A stretch of 64,000 bases of DNA, from the NCBI GenBank assembly GCA_022701365.1, contig JAKUHH010000395.1, forward strand, positions 310,001 to 374,000. The letters run 5' to 3'. A program made the position numbers and the translations under genes. This DNA is from Mycocentrospora acerina. Taxonomy: Eukaryota; Ascomycota; Dothideomycetes; Pleosporales. Shown piece after piece: positions 1 through 11,201 of the stretch. The notes under the pieces were generated by a model. It had not been told where the DNA came from, made no database searches, and worked only from the letters and a program-made list of their open reading frames with translations. The first letter of the stretch is position 1. Each line of letters begins with the position of its first letter.

Positions 1-598
1 ACGAATATTTTCTCAAACTCTCTCGGATTTTGGCAGAGATTCAACTTTTTTTACTATAATAAGCTCTTGGCTCTATTTCAGCTATTGGCTGAGGCAAATT
101 GTTGGCACGTCTTCCATATTTGTATATCAGATCGAGCACAAACAAGCCAACAACCTGTAGATTCCACAGTTAGATTCGCATCTTAGAACATGGGCCCGAA
201 ACACATCCGCTGCTGGTTCGGAAATCGAAAAGGAGCGCTCTTTTGTCATCATTGCAATTGAGTGCAAATGAGAACGGAGGTACTAGAACACATCGAATCT
301 CGTTTTCCTAAACATCCTACGTGCAATATACTATGCATACTAAAGCTTTTTCATGTCTGAGTCTGTGGGCGGTCGCGGGAAACCATGAGCTAGAATAGAG
401 CAACTAGTATTCTTGGGTATATTGCCTTGAGATGGTTCCAAATGTTGAACCCGACTCAGCGTGAGAAGCATTGCCTGTATGAGCGTAAAAAACAAAAGCT
501 ATGGTGAGTAGTATAATTTGCTTGCTCAACTACATCACGTCTTCTGCTGATATGTTAGCTCATGTAAAAGGATATTTAACCAGACTTACTGTGTATTT
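1..598. other. Intergenic, no gene seen
   Basis: AT-rich sequence with stops in all frames and no recognisable coding segment. It lies downstream of the small reverse-strand gene ending at 599, so its right part is probably that gene's 3' UTR. Confidence 0.6.
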
Positions 599-1120
599 TT
601 AATTTCCTCCCTTCATGAAGCTTTCCCACGGGTCTTCCACAAAGCTAGGCAGGAAATAGGCTGTATCGCCATTCTCATCTTTGACGCCAGACCGAAGAGT
701 ATTTAACTCACTACGGGATATGGAAGGTCCGCCGAAAGTTAACATCTCCGTAGCTGATGGATTCACTGGGGGTGTGGCTTTCTGGACGTGCTGAATATCG
801 GAAGAGAGTTCTGGAAGCGTTTGACCACGAGCTAAGAAGCTGGCGAGGCCCGTGGCCGCTTGTGGCTTCTGTGTCTTTTTTTGCGATTGAACTTGCGTGG
901 TTTGATGTATAGGACCGGCCATTGAGACAAATTCTGCATCCTCGACATCTTTTTGTTCACCAGTTGCCGTAATTTTCGTTCTTACTCCTAATTTGGTGGT
1001 GTTGGCCCCGCTGGCATCGACCTTAGTTTTCGGTGAATTCGTCTGGTCGTATTTCCTCTTTTTGGTTCCGCCAAAGGATGAGAACCCCATTGCGGCAGCG
1101 ATATCGTCGTCTTCCTCCAT
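599..1120 (-). CDS. Small conserved-looking protein of unknown function (173 aa)
   Basis: A single-exon frame from a true ATG at 1120 to a stop at 599. The protein opens with an acidic segment (MEEDDDI) followed by AAMGFSSFGG and a basic KKRKYD patch that could act as a nuclear localisation signal. The middle is Lys/Gln/Thr-rich and looks disordered. The C-terminus (AYFLPSFVEDPWESF) is aromatic and acidic and looks like a short binding motif. I recognise no domain, membrane segment or signal peptide. It is divergent from the BRE4-like gene (start 1705), about 580 bases apart. Codon use and the ordered termini make it look real rather than a chance frame, but the function is unknown. Confidence 0.6.
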   Translation of the reverse strand: MEEDDDIAAAMGFSSFGGTKKRKYDQTNSPKTKVDASGANTTKLGVRTKITATGEQKDVEDAEFVSMAGPIHQTTQVQSQKKTQKPQAATGLASFLARGQTLPELSSDIQHVQKATPPVNPSATEMLTFGGPSISRSELNTLRSGVKDENGDTAYFLPSFVEDPWESFMKGGN

Positions 1121-1704
1121 AATGAAACTATCGAGGTGATTGCTCGATCAGCAGCAAGAGTTGTAGAGAGGCGGAGAATGTCGTGAGAGAATGCACTTAG
1201 GTAATGGCGCTAGATATTAGCGTGCAGCTTCCATCAAGAGCGTTCCGCTTCGAGTCTCTATTGACAGGCCTCAGAACGATCACCTTGAGCTTGGAAGACA
1301 AGCTTGGTGTTCGGTATACGCGACAGTGCATATGCGTGCTCGATGCAGGGATCTCAACATTGATGAATATGATATGGCTGAGGCTTGGCATGGACGTCAT
1401 GCTTGGAGCTTAGACAGGCGCCAGAGCATCGCGTCGCGCCTCTTACTCCGACCAAGTCCAAGCAACCTACAAGGCTTTAATATTGTCACGCATTAATAAT
1501 GAGCGAGTCTTTTCAGACTCCGGCGCAGCGGCGCTATCTGCGACCTAGCGTAAGCCTCTCTGCTCCAGAGGATATAGGGCTAGGTATCTTCGGTGCTCAC
1601 CGTACGACGGTAGAAAATGCGCACAAGATCCTGAAGCAACACAGAATATGCGAGACATACAAGGTAGAAAAGCTAACCAGATAATATAGCTACGGTCGGC
1701 GACT
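1121..1704. promoter_or_regulatory. Divergent upstream region with a possible upstream ORF
   Basis: Shared upstream region of the small reverse gene and the BRE4-like gene. It contains a 61-codon ATG frame at 1499-1684 that ends 20 bases before the BRE4-like ATG, in another frame. No splice pair joining it to the main frame was found, so it is either an upstream ORF or chance. Confidence 0.35.
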
Positions 1705-4700
1705 ATGATTCAACCAAAAACTGGCGAGCGCATCAAGAAAAACTTTACCCTTCGAAGATCCTACCATCGCCGAACCGAGTCCGCCGAGTTTCTACTCGCA
1801 CCAGGCGAGCACGATCCTACACGATATGAAGAGATGGGCAGGTTCGAGCGAATCCAGGCGGCTTGCAAGTACCGGACTCGACAAGCGTATGCATACGCAT
1901 CTTCTCCTACTGGTGTTGGAGTACTCAAGTGCTCGTTAGCATATATTCTGGGGTCGTTAGCTACATTCGTTCCTCAAATCGCTGGGTTGCTTGGAAAGAA
2001 CGATGGAAAACACATAGTGGCCACCATTACAGTGTACTTCCACCCAGCACGGTCCGCTGGCAGCATGCTAGAAGCTGTTTTGATGGCGTTGGCTGCCTTC
2101 CTCTATGCTGCTTTTGTTTCATTTTCTAGCATGGCGGTTTCTGCATACTTTGGAAACCATCATAACCTTGTCCTGGGCCATGTAATTGTTCTCATTGTCT
2201 TTTGTGGTGGAGGTCTCGGACTTGTAGGTTGGACCAAGCAAAGGCTAGGTAACCCACTTGTTAACGTCGCCTGCTCACTAACTTCACTTGCGCTGATAAC
2301 AGTGCTAACAAAGGAAGGGGCTGTTCAGGAGGCTAGATTCTCCTACGTCAAGGTCTGGCAGGTATTGAAAATGATCATTCTGGGCTGTACAGCATCCACG
2401 GCGGTCTCTCTTCTTGTTCGGCCAACCTCAGCACGTAATGAATTTCGCGACACTTTCATTCAGGCGACTGATGCAATGGCCGAGATTCTTAACGGAATCA
2501 CTCGTAGCTTCCTCTCGGGTGAGGAACAAGATCTTAAGAGTGAGTCTTTTGTTAAAGCCTCAAACCAAAGCAAGTCGACCTTCAAGACACTTGTCAAGAA
2601 TCTAGGAGAAGCCAAGTCTGAACACTACTTTCTTGGCACTGAGGATGAGTACAAGATCAATGCGCGCCTAGTCAAGTGTCTAGAGACTTTGATTCAGAGT
2701 ATCGGCGGTCTACGAAGTGCCGCTGAGACACAGTTCACACTTCTCGCTCAATCCAGCGCTATCAATGGGCCATTATCGGACAGCATAATTGCCAACGGTA
2801 CAGTCACGTCGTCTGTGTTCTCAGAGCACATGCTGTCTCAAAGTCCTCCTCAACTGAATTCTCCATGTCTCAGCCATACAGAGCGCCGAAGTAGTATTCT
2901 AGCCTCCATTGACGAGCTGCCGGAAAGCTCTGTGAATGCGTCTGAGGATGTTTCGGATGATGACTCGAGCCAAATCAACGGTATCTCTAAGATACCAAGT
3001 TTTATGAACTCAACTACTCTTACACCTGCCGATATATTCTCTGTCTTCATCGCTCAATTAGGGCCACCCATGGTAACAATAAATCTTCAAGCTTTTCTAG
3101 CCAATGTGCTGACGATCGTAGAAATCCCTTGCATACACACTGCGTGAAATACTTTCCGAGCTTCCTTTTGGGCCTGGGCCTGAATACAACATGGCTATCA
3201 ACGAGCATTTTCGTCACAGTCTCGTCGATGCCAAAGTTCTTTTTGCTAACGCAAGACGAGAGGCTCTTTCTGTTATCTACAAAAGTAAAGTGCCATCAAA
3301 GACTGGCTCAGCTGCCGTGGCCGCCGATTTTGAGGAGGTGGCAGCAAGCTGCGGTTATTTCAGCTCCTCGCTGCAAGACTTTGCTGAAGACATGGTAACC
3401 TTCTTGGACATCTTAGAAGAGCTGAAACAAAACGTGAATTGCTACCCGCGCCAAAGAACATGGAATTGGTTAGCGTTTTGGCGCAAGAGAAAGTACACTG
3501 GTGATGACGGTAATGCATACTCAATAGTCGGGTCTGGCATGTCAAAGTACTGACATTCTTCAGAGCAAGCACGACTCATTGACAACGGCCCAAACCAAAC
3601 ACCCGGCGGCTCGCACGAGATCCACAATCCAATTTATCGGAAATCTAATCGTGGTGATCCATACAAACCAATGAACGAACAACCACTTTCGTATCGCACA
3701 TGGGTAGCCTTGTCGGTCTTTAGGAGAGACGATCTCAAATACGCTGTTAAAGTCGGCATTGGTGCCGTGCTATATGCTATGTGGGCATTCATACACCCAA
3801 CAAGGGCCCTTTACGGCCACTGGCGTGGCGAATGGGGACTTTTATCATACATGTTGGTCTGCTCAATGGTATGTTCAAATCAGCGTTCCACAAGCATGCC
3901 ACCCATAACACTGTAATTAGACAATCGGCGCTTCCAACACGACCGGGTTCCAGCGATTTGCCGGCACTTGCCTGGGTGCGATGTATGCGGTCATTGCATG
4001 GATTGTAGCTGACGAAAACCCTTGGATTCTTGGCTTTTTTGGGTGGGTTGTCTCTCTGCTCTGTTTCTACATCATCGTAGGAATGGGCAAAGGACCCATG
4101 GGTCGTTTCATCCTGCTCACATATAACCTCTCTGCCCTATACGCCTACTCATTGTCTGTCAAAGATGACGATAATGACGACGATGAGGGTGGCATTTCGC
4201 CCGAAATCTGGGAGATCGTACTCCACCGTGTCGTTGCTGTCATGGTTGGGTGCCTTTGGGGCATCATTGTCACTAGACTCATATGGCCAATCTCCGCGCG
4301 GCGTAAGCTCAAAAAGGGTGCATCACTCTTGTGGCTAAAGATGGGTCTTCTTTGGAAGCGTGGCCCTCTTCAGACTCTGCTCGAGTCCAATACTGGTGAC
4401 ACACACCGGCCATACTCGTACATGACTGAACACGAAGAGCTTGAACTACGACGGTATTTAGGTCATTTGGAAACGCTTCGTGTATCAGCTTCATCAGAGT
4501 TTGAACTGAGAGGTCCATTTCCGGACAAGAGCTTTAAAGTCATCCTGGGTGCGACGAGTCGTATACTGGATAGTTTCCACGCCATGAATGTCGTCATTCT
4601 GAAAGATCTGAAAGCGTCGGAGGGTGAGAAAGAAATCCTGAAATACACGAGGAAAGAGTGGACAGAGCTGAGTTGGCGAATCAGTCATTTGTTCTCAGGT

Positions 4701-5154
4701 AGGCGACTTCTCTCCCCTCATTGTACCACTTATATTTGATCAGTGGCTCTATTGTGTAGACTGCACGTTGATCAGCGTTACATCCGACATGGACATTTTC
4801 AGGCCTAGCGAATGTTCTACTGACATGTGACAGTCATGGCATCTTCGATGAAATTGGCATACCCGCTCAACGATGTACTACCCAATGTAGAGCATACAAG
4901 GGATCGATTACTTGCCAAAGTTTTCGAGTTTAGACAGACTGGTCTAGGCAAGGTCATCGCCAAGGACGATGATTATGAGTTGCTCTACGCTTACGGTAAG
5001 TGATGTGCTTTGCATCAAAGAGTTGAATGAATAAGTGCTGATGATATGTGCAGCCCTTGTAACTGGGCAACTCGCCCACGACCTCGGCATCATCGGACAG
5101 GAAATCGAGAAATTGTATGGTGTGTTGAGTGAGGAAGATTTGAAACTGAAGTAG
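1705..5154 (+). CDS. BRE4-like membrane transporter of the aromatic acid exporter / fusaric acid resistance type
   Basis: Six exons: 1705-3072, 3122-3509, 3564-3868, 3921-4698, 4834-4995, 5054-5154 (1033 aa). All introns are GT..AG and the phases close; intron 4 is longest (135 bases). The N-terminal third has about six hydrophobic segments (from GVLKCSLAYILGSLATF to VLKMIILGCTASTAVSLLV), as in the ArAE_2_N domain. A second membrane block (from YAVKVGIGAVLYAMWAF to RVVAVMVGCLWGIIVTRLIWP) matches FUSC_2, with an acidic loop (DDDNDDDEG) inside it. The soluble C-terminal part corresponds to the DUF2421/ArAE_2 region. Yeast BRE4 is linked to brefeldin A sensitivity and endosomal traffic. The substrate here is unknown. 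The 1705 ATG is the first in frame and gives the usual family length (about 1000 aa). Confidence 0.85.
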
Positions 5155-5898
5155 GCATAGCGAAATTTTTAACCAATTCATATACAGTAATACGATCAAC
5201 TACACTTGTTAATTGAAAAACCGAGTACTAGGAGTTTGACACGCAAACTATCGTGTTAGGCCGACTTGAGCATGCTCTGTGTTCACTCTGTAATGACTGC
5301 CCGGATCGTTGAAGTCACGCAGAATGGAATCTATGATTCCAGTTTGGTGTGCTGAGCTTTGGCTCAAGTGCTCTCTTTGTTGCGATTCTTATAGTTTAGC
5401 GGTTATGGCTTTAGTGACGAGAATTAGGTAGGCTACCAACCACTAATCAACGATACGTACCAAGAAACGAGTCACCATGAGTCTTGCTACATGAAATAGC
5501 GCGAGGGTTGTAGGCATTGCACGAAACGATGAGAGGGCTTTTGGGTTAAAACAATATTTAGTTGCATGGCGCGAACTCAAATCTCGCGTGACGTACTCTT
5601 GAGTGTTGAAGCTGAAAGCTCGACGCTTGACGGAAGCAGGAGACATGTGTGCACAAAACACCCAAGCGATACTGTCAACATCAGTACATTAGCAGCGACG
5701 AAAGGTGTTAGATTAACGACAGCATCAAATAGGAACTCTTGACGTGGTGTTATGCATGCGCGATAGCAGTACACGTGACGACGATAGCGCGGCTTGGCGG
5801 GTCGCTTAGCTGACAATGGCCGCGCACTCGAAAATACTCTCTCGTCACGGTAAGTCTCGCAACACCACCCACGACCACGGCCGACAACAGCATCGAAA
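5155..5898. other. Intergenic, eL19 promoter
   Basis: 3' flank of the BRE4-like gene, then the upstream region of the eL19 gene. No gene is supported. The right part turns GC-richer near 5760-5890, as expected for a ribosomal protein promoter and 5' UTR. Confidence 0.5.
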
Positions 5899-6833
5899 AT
5901 GTAAGAAATCCGAAACTTTACATCACTGCCTTTCGCCGACAAGCAATTCCGCACCTCCACCACCCGCCACGCCTCGCGACTGCGTCCGACACAGCGACCC
6001 GAGACGTGGCGAGCCCCTCTTCACACAGTCTCCCACACGACGCCTACGGTCCTCGAGAATGTCTTCATACTGACTGACATTGTCAACAGGGTCAATCTCC
6101 GTACGCAGAAGCGCCTCGCGGCCTCCGTGGTCGGATGTGGAAAGCGCAAGATCTGGCTCGACCCCAACGAGACCAGCGAAATCGCCAACGCCAACTCCCG
6201 TCAGACGATCCGCAAGCTTGTCCAGGATGGCCTCATCATCCGCAAGCCCGTCACCATGCACTCGCGTGCCCGCGCCCGTGCTCTGACCGCTGCCCGACGA
6301 ATTGGCCGACACCGCGGGTTCGGTAAGAGGAAGGGTACTGCGGACGCTCGTATGCCAAGGTATGCAGCCTCGATAGCACCACTCTGAATCTGGGGAGGAG
6401 AAGACACGATGGAGTGCGGTGAATGGAAGCTTTGGGAACGTCTGCTGATGCGCATGTCTATAGCCAAGTCCTCTGGATGCGCCGCCTCCGTGTCCTCCGC
6501 CGTCTCCTCGTCAAGTACCGTGCTGCCGGAAAGATCGACAAGCACCTCTACCACGAGCTGTACCACCTCTCCAAGGGTAACACCTTCAAGCACAAGCGTG
6601 CTCTCGTTGAACACGTACGTTCGCCATGACATCATGATGTTGTCCAACCCCGCTCAACGTCCGGTAACTGACATGCACTCCAGATCCACAAGGCCAAGGC
6701 CGAGAAGGCCCGCGAGAGGGCTATCAAGGAGGACATGGACGCCAAGCGTGCGAAGACCAAGGCTGCGAGGGAGAGGAGGCAGGAGCGCGTGGAGCAGAAG
6801 CGTGCTGCGCAGTTGGGCGAGGGCGACGAGTAA
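5899..6833 (+). CDS. RPL19: 60S ribosomal protein eL19
   Basis: Four exons: 5899-5900, 6090-6359, 6464-6614, 6684-6833 (190 aa). It is a structural protein of the large cytosolic ribosomal subunit. The protein starts MVNLRTQKRLAA and runs through GCGKRKIWLDPNE, the SRARARALTAARRIGRHRG segment and the long basic C-terminal helix, all hallmarks of eL19; length is normal. The initiator codon is split: AT lies at 5899-5900 and the G is the first base of exon 2 after a 189-base intron (GTAAGA..CAG). No other upstream ATG gives the conserved MVNL start. Intron 2 splits the Ser codon of RMPSQV. The gene converges on SPT3. Confidence 0.95.
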
Positions 6834-7307
6834 GCGATGGGCTACATGACAAACAGCTGGCGTGGGTCTTTTCAAGGTTAAAGGAGGGCGTCATTCTCCT
6901 TTCTATCTGGGGCATTATGGTCATGTTTCATGTACGTCTGGGTTTATGCGAACGAGCTCTTCTCCATGCATGCTCGACTAACAAGGCTGCCGTCTCCGAA
7001 CATATCGATGCTATGAATGTCCACACAAGGGATATGGAATGCATCGGCATCGACACAGTAGAAACGAGTGGTCAATCTTGGAGTTGGTCTTCTTTTCACG
7101 TGCTGTCTTCGTGGTTGCAGTCTTGAAGTGATGATGTTAGAACGTCGAAGGCTTCTCGACGGACGATCCGTCGACTATGTTATTGTCAAACCATCTCATG
7201 AACAAGGTACTCCCAACCTGCCTGTGGGTATCCAAAAACTATAAACGCCGTTGCCAACCCCCAATCGTATGTATATATAGGCCCCGATCTCTCCTGTCGC
7301 TGCCTCC
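6834..7307. other. Convergent 3' spacer between eL19 and SPT3
   Basis: Holds the 3' UTRs of two convergent genes. No coding segment or repeat is seen. Confidence 0.5.
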
Positions 7308-8835
7308 TCAGATCTGTCCCATGTCAGCACGTATTCACTTGCACCCAAGTAATTTCTTCCACTCACCAGCTTCAAAGCCGCACGATGCACATTCCTCGTG
7401 AAATTGAGCATAGCTCGACTCTTGTTGTTTCCTCTCTGTAGCCTTCGGTACCCCTCCTGCACGTGGCCCGGTTGGACGGGCTCCCTCGCCTCTTCTGGCG
7501 GGTCAAAGAGACCTCTCTCTCTCTTCCTCTTCAAGCGATTCTGCTCTCCGCCCGTGCTCTTCTTGTACAGATCCTCTGCATCCTTGACCTTGAGTGCCTC
7601 CTCAGTCAGCGTCTGGACAATCTCAAAAGTCAAGAACCCTAGAATATCAATAATATCGTCCGAGGGCTTTGAGTCGGTGATGAGGCCAAAGCCCGCCCAC
7701 TCCTTGAATCGCTTTCCCTTGCGGTAGGTGAATGACGCTTGACGACAATCGGACCAGTGAACATATTCCTCACGGGTCATGTTTTTCGTGCGTTCGTCAG
7801 CGTTCTTTAAACGCTGCAGAGTAGCGTAATTCATCTCCTCTTCCTCTTCGTCTTCGACGTCGTCTTTTAACGGTGGGAACTCGCTGAAGAATGAGTGCAC
7901 GTCCCACACCAAATCGACTTTGGCGCGCTTTGCCTTCTTACCGGCCTCGGGACCGCTGGGGCCAGAGCCGGTGCCTACGACGCCCGCGGCGAGATCGGCA
8001 TCTCCGGCTGCGACGTCGGCGCCGGCGTCGCCGCCTTTGTCGTCTGAGTCTTTGACACTACGGCGCACATCTTTCCATTGGAGAAAGTGCTTCAGGCGGG
8101 AGATTTTGGCGCGGTCGTGGCGGATTAGCATGAAGAGGTCGTCAGTGGAGATGGACTTGCTGCCGCGGCGGGTGGCGAGGGCGGTGCATTCGCGGAGCAT
8201 GTGTTGGACTTGGTCTTGGACGATGGATTCTATCAGGGTGGTGGTTTCGGGGGAGGGTTCGCCAGTTTCTCCAGAGACGAACATCATCTAAGAATGGGAG
8301 GATTAGTGTTGTGTTGGATGAATGGAGATGTGTAAGAAGTTGTCCATTCTGGGTGAAAGGGGATATACAAGGAAATATGTAGGAAAAGAGATGTAATATA
8401 TGCCATTTGGAATATATAAGAGAAAGAAAATAAGAGAAAGATACGTGATGAAAGTGACGAGATTTGAAATAAAGGATAACAATAACCCGATGGTGTGATG
8501 AGATGGTGATGACGTTGAGTAGATGATGACAGAAGGGGGAATGGAGCAGTCCTTTTGACATATTTGCATCCATGATAGAAGTAAGAAAATGAAAGCGATT
8601 GCTCTCTTGCCTGGAGATTTTGATATGCGAATCGTCGCCTGAAGGGGAAGCAGATCCAGGCACGCGCGTGACATGATTGACAAAAGACGAAAACGAGTAA
8701 GAACCGCACAAACAGTGATATCCTCCAGTGTTTGAAAATGACCCGAGAATAGGATTTGGGACGTTAACACGCGTGAGAGCTACTAACCTGCTGAATCTCC
8801 GTCCGGTACTTGGCCATCTTGTCCTTGTCCGACAT
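7308..8835 (-). CDS. SPT3: SAGA complex subunit Spt3
   Basis: Three exons, in transcription order 8835-8788, 8287-7367, 7313-7308 (324 aa; yeast Spt3 is 337 aa). Spt3 is the histone-fold subunit of the SAGA coactivator that helps place TBP. The protein begins MSDKDKMAKYRTEIQQMMFVSGE and continues through the TFIID-18-type histone fold (QDQVQHMLRECTALATRRG, SISTDDLFMLIRHD). A second histone fold (DIIDILGFLTFEIVQTLTEEAL) follows, and the end is YRRLQ..RAMLNFT..AALKLI. A 499-base first intron follows codon 16. The last coding exon is just ATC TGA, after a 53-base intron with a clear CTGAC branch site; reading through instead adds an unconserved tail. Divergent from DPH5, 295 bases apart. Confidence 0.93.
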
Positions 8836-9130
8836 GGTGTCACACGCTTAGGAAAGCTCCCCTCTATTGATTATGTATGTATCCACGCGCAATATACTGT
8901 GTCCAGCGCAACAGCGGGTGGAAGAATGTGTTGTCGAGGCTGGACTTTGACGTCTCGTGTCTGGGACGCGGTTTCGCGGTCTGTGGAGACGTACTAGAGC
9001 GATTTGGGAACGTGCTCTGAATCCTTAGCTCAGCCCTATGGCAATCCCCGCCAAACTTTTGTGAATTTCGATCGTCACCCCCACCACGGCCACCACATCA
9101 ACGCTGCTCACGAGCAATTTTTAGGAAATC

Positions 9131-10103
9131 ATGTTGTACCTTGTGGGTCTCGGTCTCGCAGACGAGAAAGACATTACTGTCAAGGGTCTGGAAATTGTAA
9201 AGAAGGCGGAGCGCGTGTATCTCGAGGCATATACGGCGGTGCTGCTGGTGGAGAAGGAAGTGCTTGTGAGTCGAGACGCAACCCACAATTTCAGAGATGC
9301 GAGGCCTAATTGTCACGGTAGTAGGAAGCCTTCTATGGCCGATCCGTCATTATTGCAGACCGCGAAATGGTCGAGTCCGCCAGCGACGACATCCTCACAG
9401 ACGCCGACAAAGTAGACGTCGCCTTCCTCGTTGTGGGAGATCCATTTGGGTACGTATTTTTCTATTATATGGTCATACCAAGTTCTGACAAAACAACAAC
9501 AGAGCAACTACACACACCGACCTCGTCCTCCGCGCCCGTGAGCTCTCTATCCCCACGCGCTCCATCCCCAACGCCAGCATCTTGACTTCGATTGGCGCCA
9601 CCGGGCTGCAGCTCTACAACTTTGGGCAGACCATTTCCATGGTGTTCTTCCTCGACAACTGGAAGCCTGCCTCCTTCTACGACCGCGTCAAGGAGAACGT
9701 GGCGATTGGCCTGCATACACTTGTCCTGCTCGACATCAAGGTCAAGGAGCAGAGTCTAGAGAACATGGCGAGGGGTCGCAAGATCTACGAGCCCCCGAGG
9801 TACATGACGGTTGCGCAGTGCGCACAACAGATGCTGGAGATTGAGGAGGATGTCAAGAAAGAGGGCGTGTACACGAGGGATAGTCTGGCGGTGGGTGCTG
9901 CACGTATTGGCGCCGAGGACCAGGAGATTGTCGCAGGCACACTTGGACAACTCTGCGATGCTGATCTGGGCAAGCCGCTGCACAGTCTTGTGCTGTTGGG
10001 CAGGAGGACGCACGACCTGGAGAGAGACTACCTTGAGGAGTTTGCAGTTGACAAGGAGATCTTCAGACAGGTATGGGCGAGGGACTACGAGGGCAAGGCA
10101 TGA
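9131..10103 (+). CDS. DPH5: Diphthine methyl ester synthase Dph5
   Basis: Exons 9131-9265, 9325-9449, 9503-10103 (286 aa, normal for the family). It is a cytosolic SAM-dependent methyltransferase in diphthamide synthesis on elongation factor 2. Visible landmarks are the N-terminal MLYLVGLGLADEKDITVKGL, EAFYGRSVIIADREMVE, the GDPFGATTHTDLVLRA segment that holds part of the SAM pocket, SIGATGLQLYNFGQT and the C-terminal LHSLVLLGRRTHDLE. Both introns are short (59 and 53 bases); the second splits the Gly codon of GDPFG. It shares a compact divergent promoter with SPT3. Confidence 0.95.
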
Positions 10104-11201
10104 GAGTGTAGACGGAGAATTATTCATCCTCTTGCCTGGCACATCTCTCTCGCGACGTGTAGTTGTGAGTGCGCTAAAGTTTGACGAAGAACATGAATAG
10201 AGAATGAGAATGCTTCCAATTCCACTTTCTCGTCACATCTGCCTCGTCGTCTTGTATATAATTTCCGTTTGTGCCCCGTGTCTGCATACACAAAGATTAC
10301 GAGTCTAGCATCTTGCCAGTCTGCACGTACACACGTTTGTCTGTCTCTGAAGACTCGTATTGTGCCAAGTTTTCTGATATTAGTCCTTTTTCCTCTTCCT
10401 CTTCCTCTTCCTCTTCCTCTTCCTCTTCCTCCTAACACCAATCCTTCACCCACCCATTTACATTCCCTACTCTCCTTTCCCTGCCCTTCCCTTCCCCTTC
10501 ATGAACCACTACCCTGCCATCTCCTTTTATTTCTCGCCATAATCTCTCTTCCCCTTTCCTCTGGATTGTCGTCTTCCCCCTCTCCTGCCTAGAACAGCAT
10601 ACACGAAGCGAAGAAGAGAAATCAACACAAGAAGAATTAGAAAGAGGAAAGAAAATCTACCCCCCTCTTTCCTGTCTTACCCTCTTGCTGCACAGATGGT
10701 GATGGTGATGGTGATGGTTACGATAACATCTCACGCTACGAAATCTCTGTGATTTAAAAACATACGATTAAAAAAAAGAAGGGGAGGATGCATACATAAA
10801 TAGTTCCATGGAATGGCTTTGGTGTTTTTCCAGTGGGGTAGGATAGGGTAGAACAGGGTAGGATAGGGCAGGATATGTGTGTCCAGGGAATGAAGGGGGT
10901 CAATTCTCATAAGAAAAAAGTCGTAATGTACATTCATGCCAAGGCATATGTTCCCACAACTTTCATCGCGTAAACCGTTTTTCTTTGAATAGTCTAGTCC
11001 ATAGAGTTCAGCCCACAAAATTCTCCAAGTATATTCATTCTTTCCTGTGGTTCTTTGCGCCAGGACTCTTGCTATAAATGTGTACAGTTGCATTCCTCTC
11101 CTCCTCCTCCTCCTCCTCCTCCTCCTTCCTTGAACTCGAGCATGAATATGAACAGTAAAATTCAGCCAGTCAGTCAGTCAGTCAAATAACACAATCATGT
11201 C
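10104..11201. other. Convergent low-complexity spacer
   Basis: 3' flanks of DPH5 and the MOSC gene. Contains a CTTCCT array (10388-10432), a TGATGG run near 10693-10718, an imperfect GGTAGGATAG array near 10835-10875, a CTC triplet run near 11098-11127 and a CAGT run near 11165-11183. No gene is supported. Confidence 0.6.
10388..10432 (+). repeat. CTTCCT hexanucleotide array
   Basis: About seven tandem copies of a pyrimidine-only hexamer, in the 3' spacer downstream of DPH5. Confidence 0.9.
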
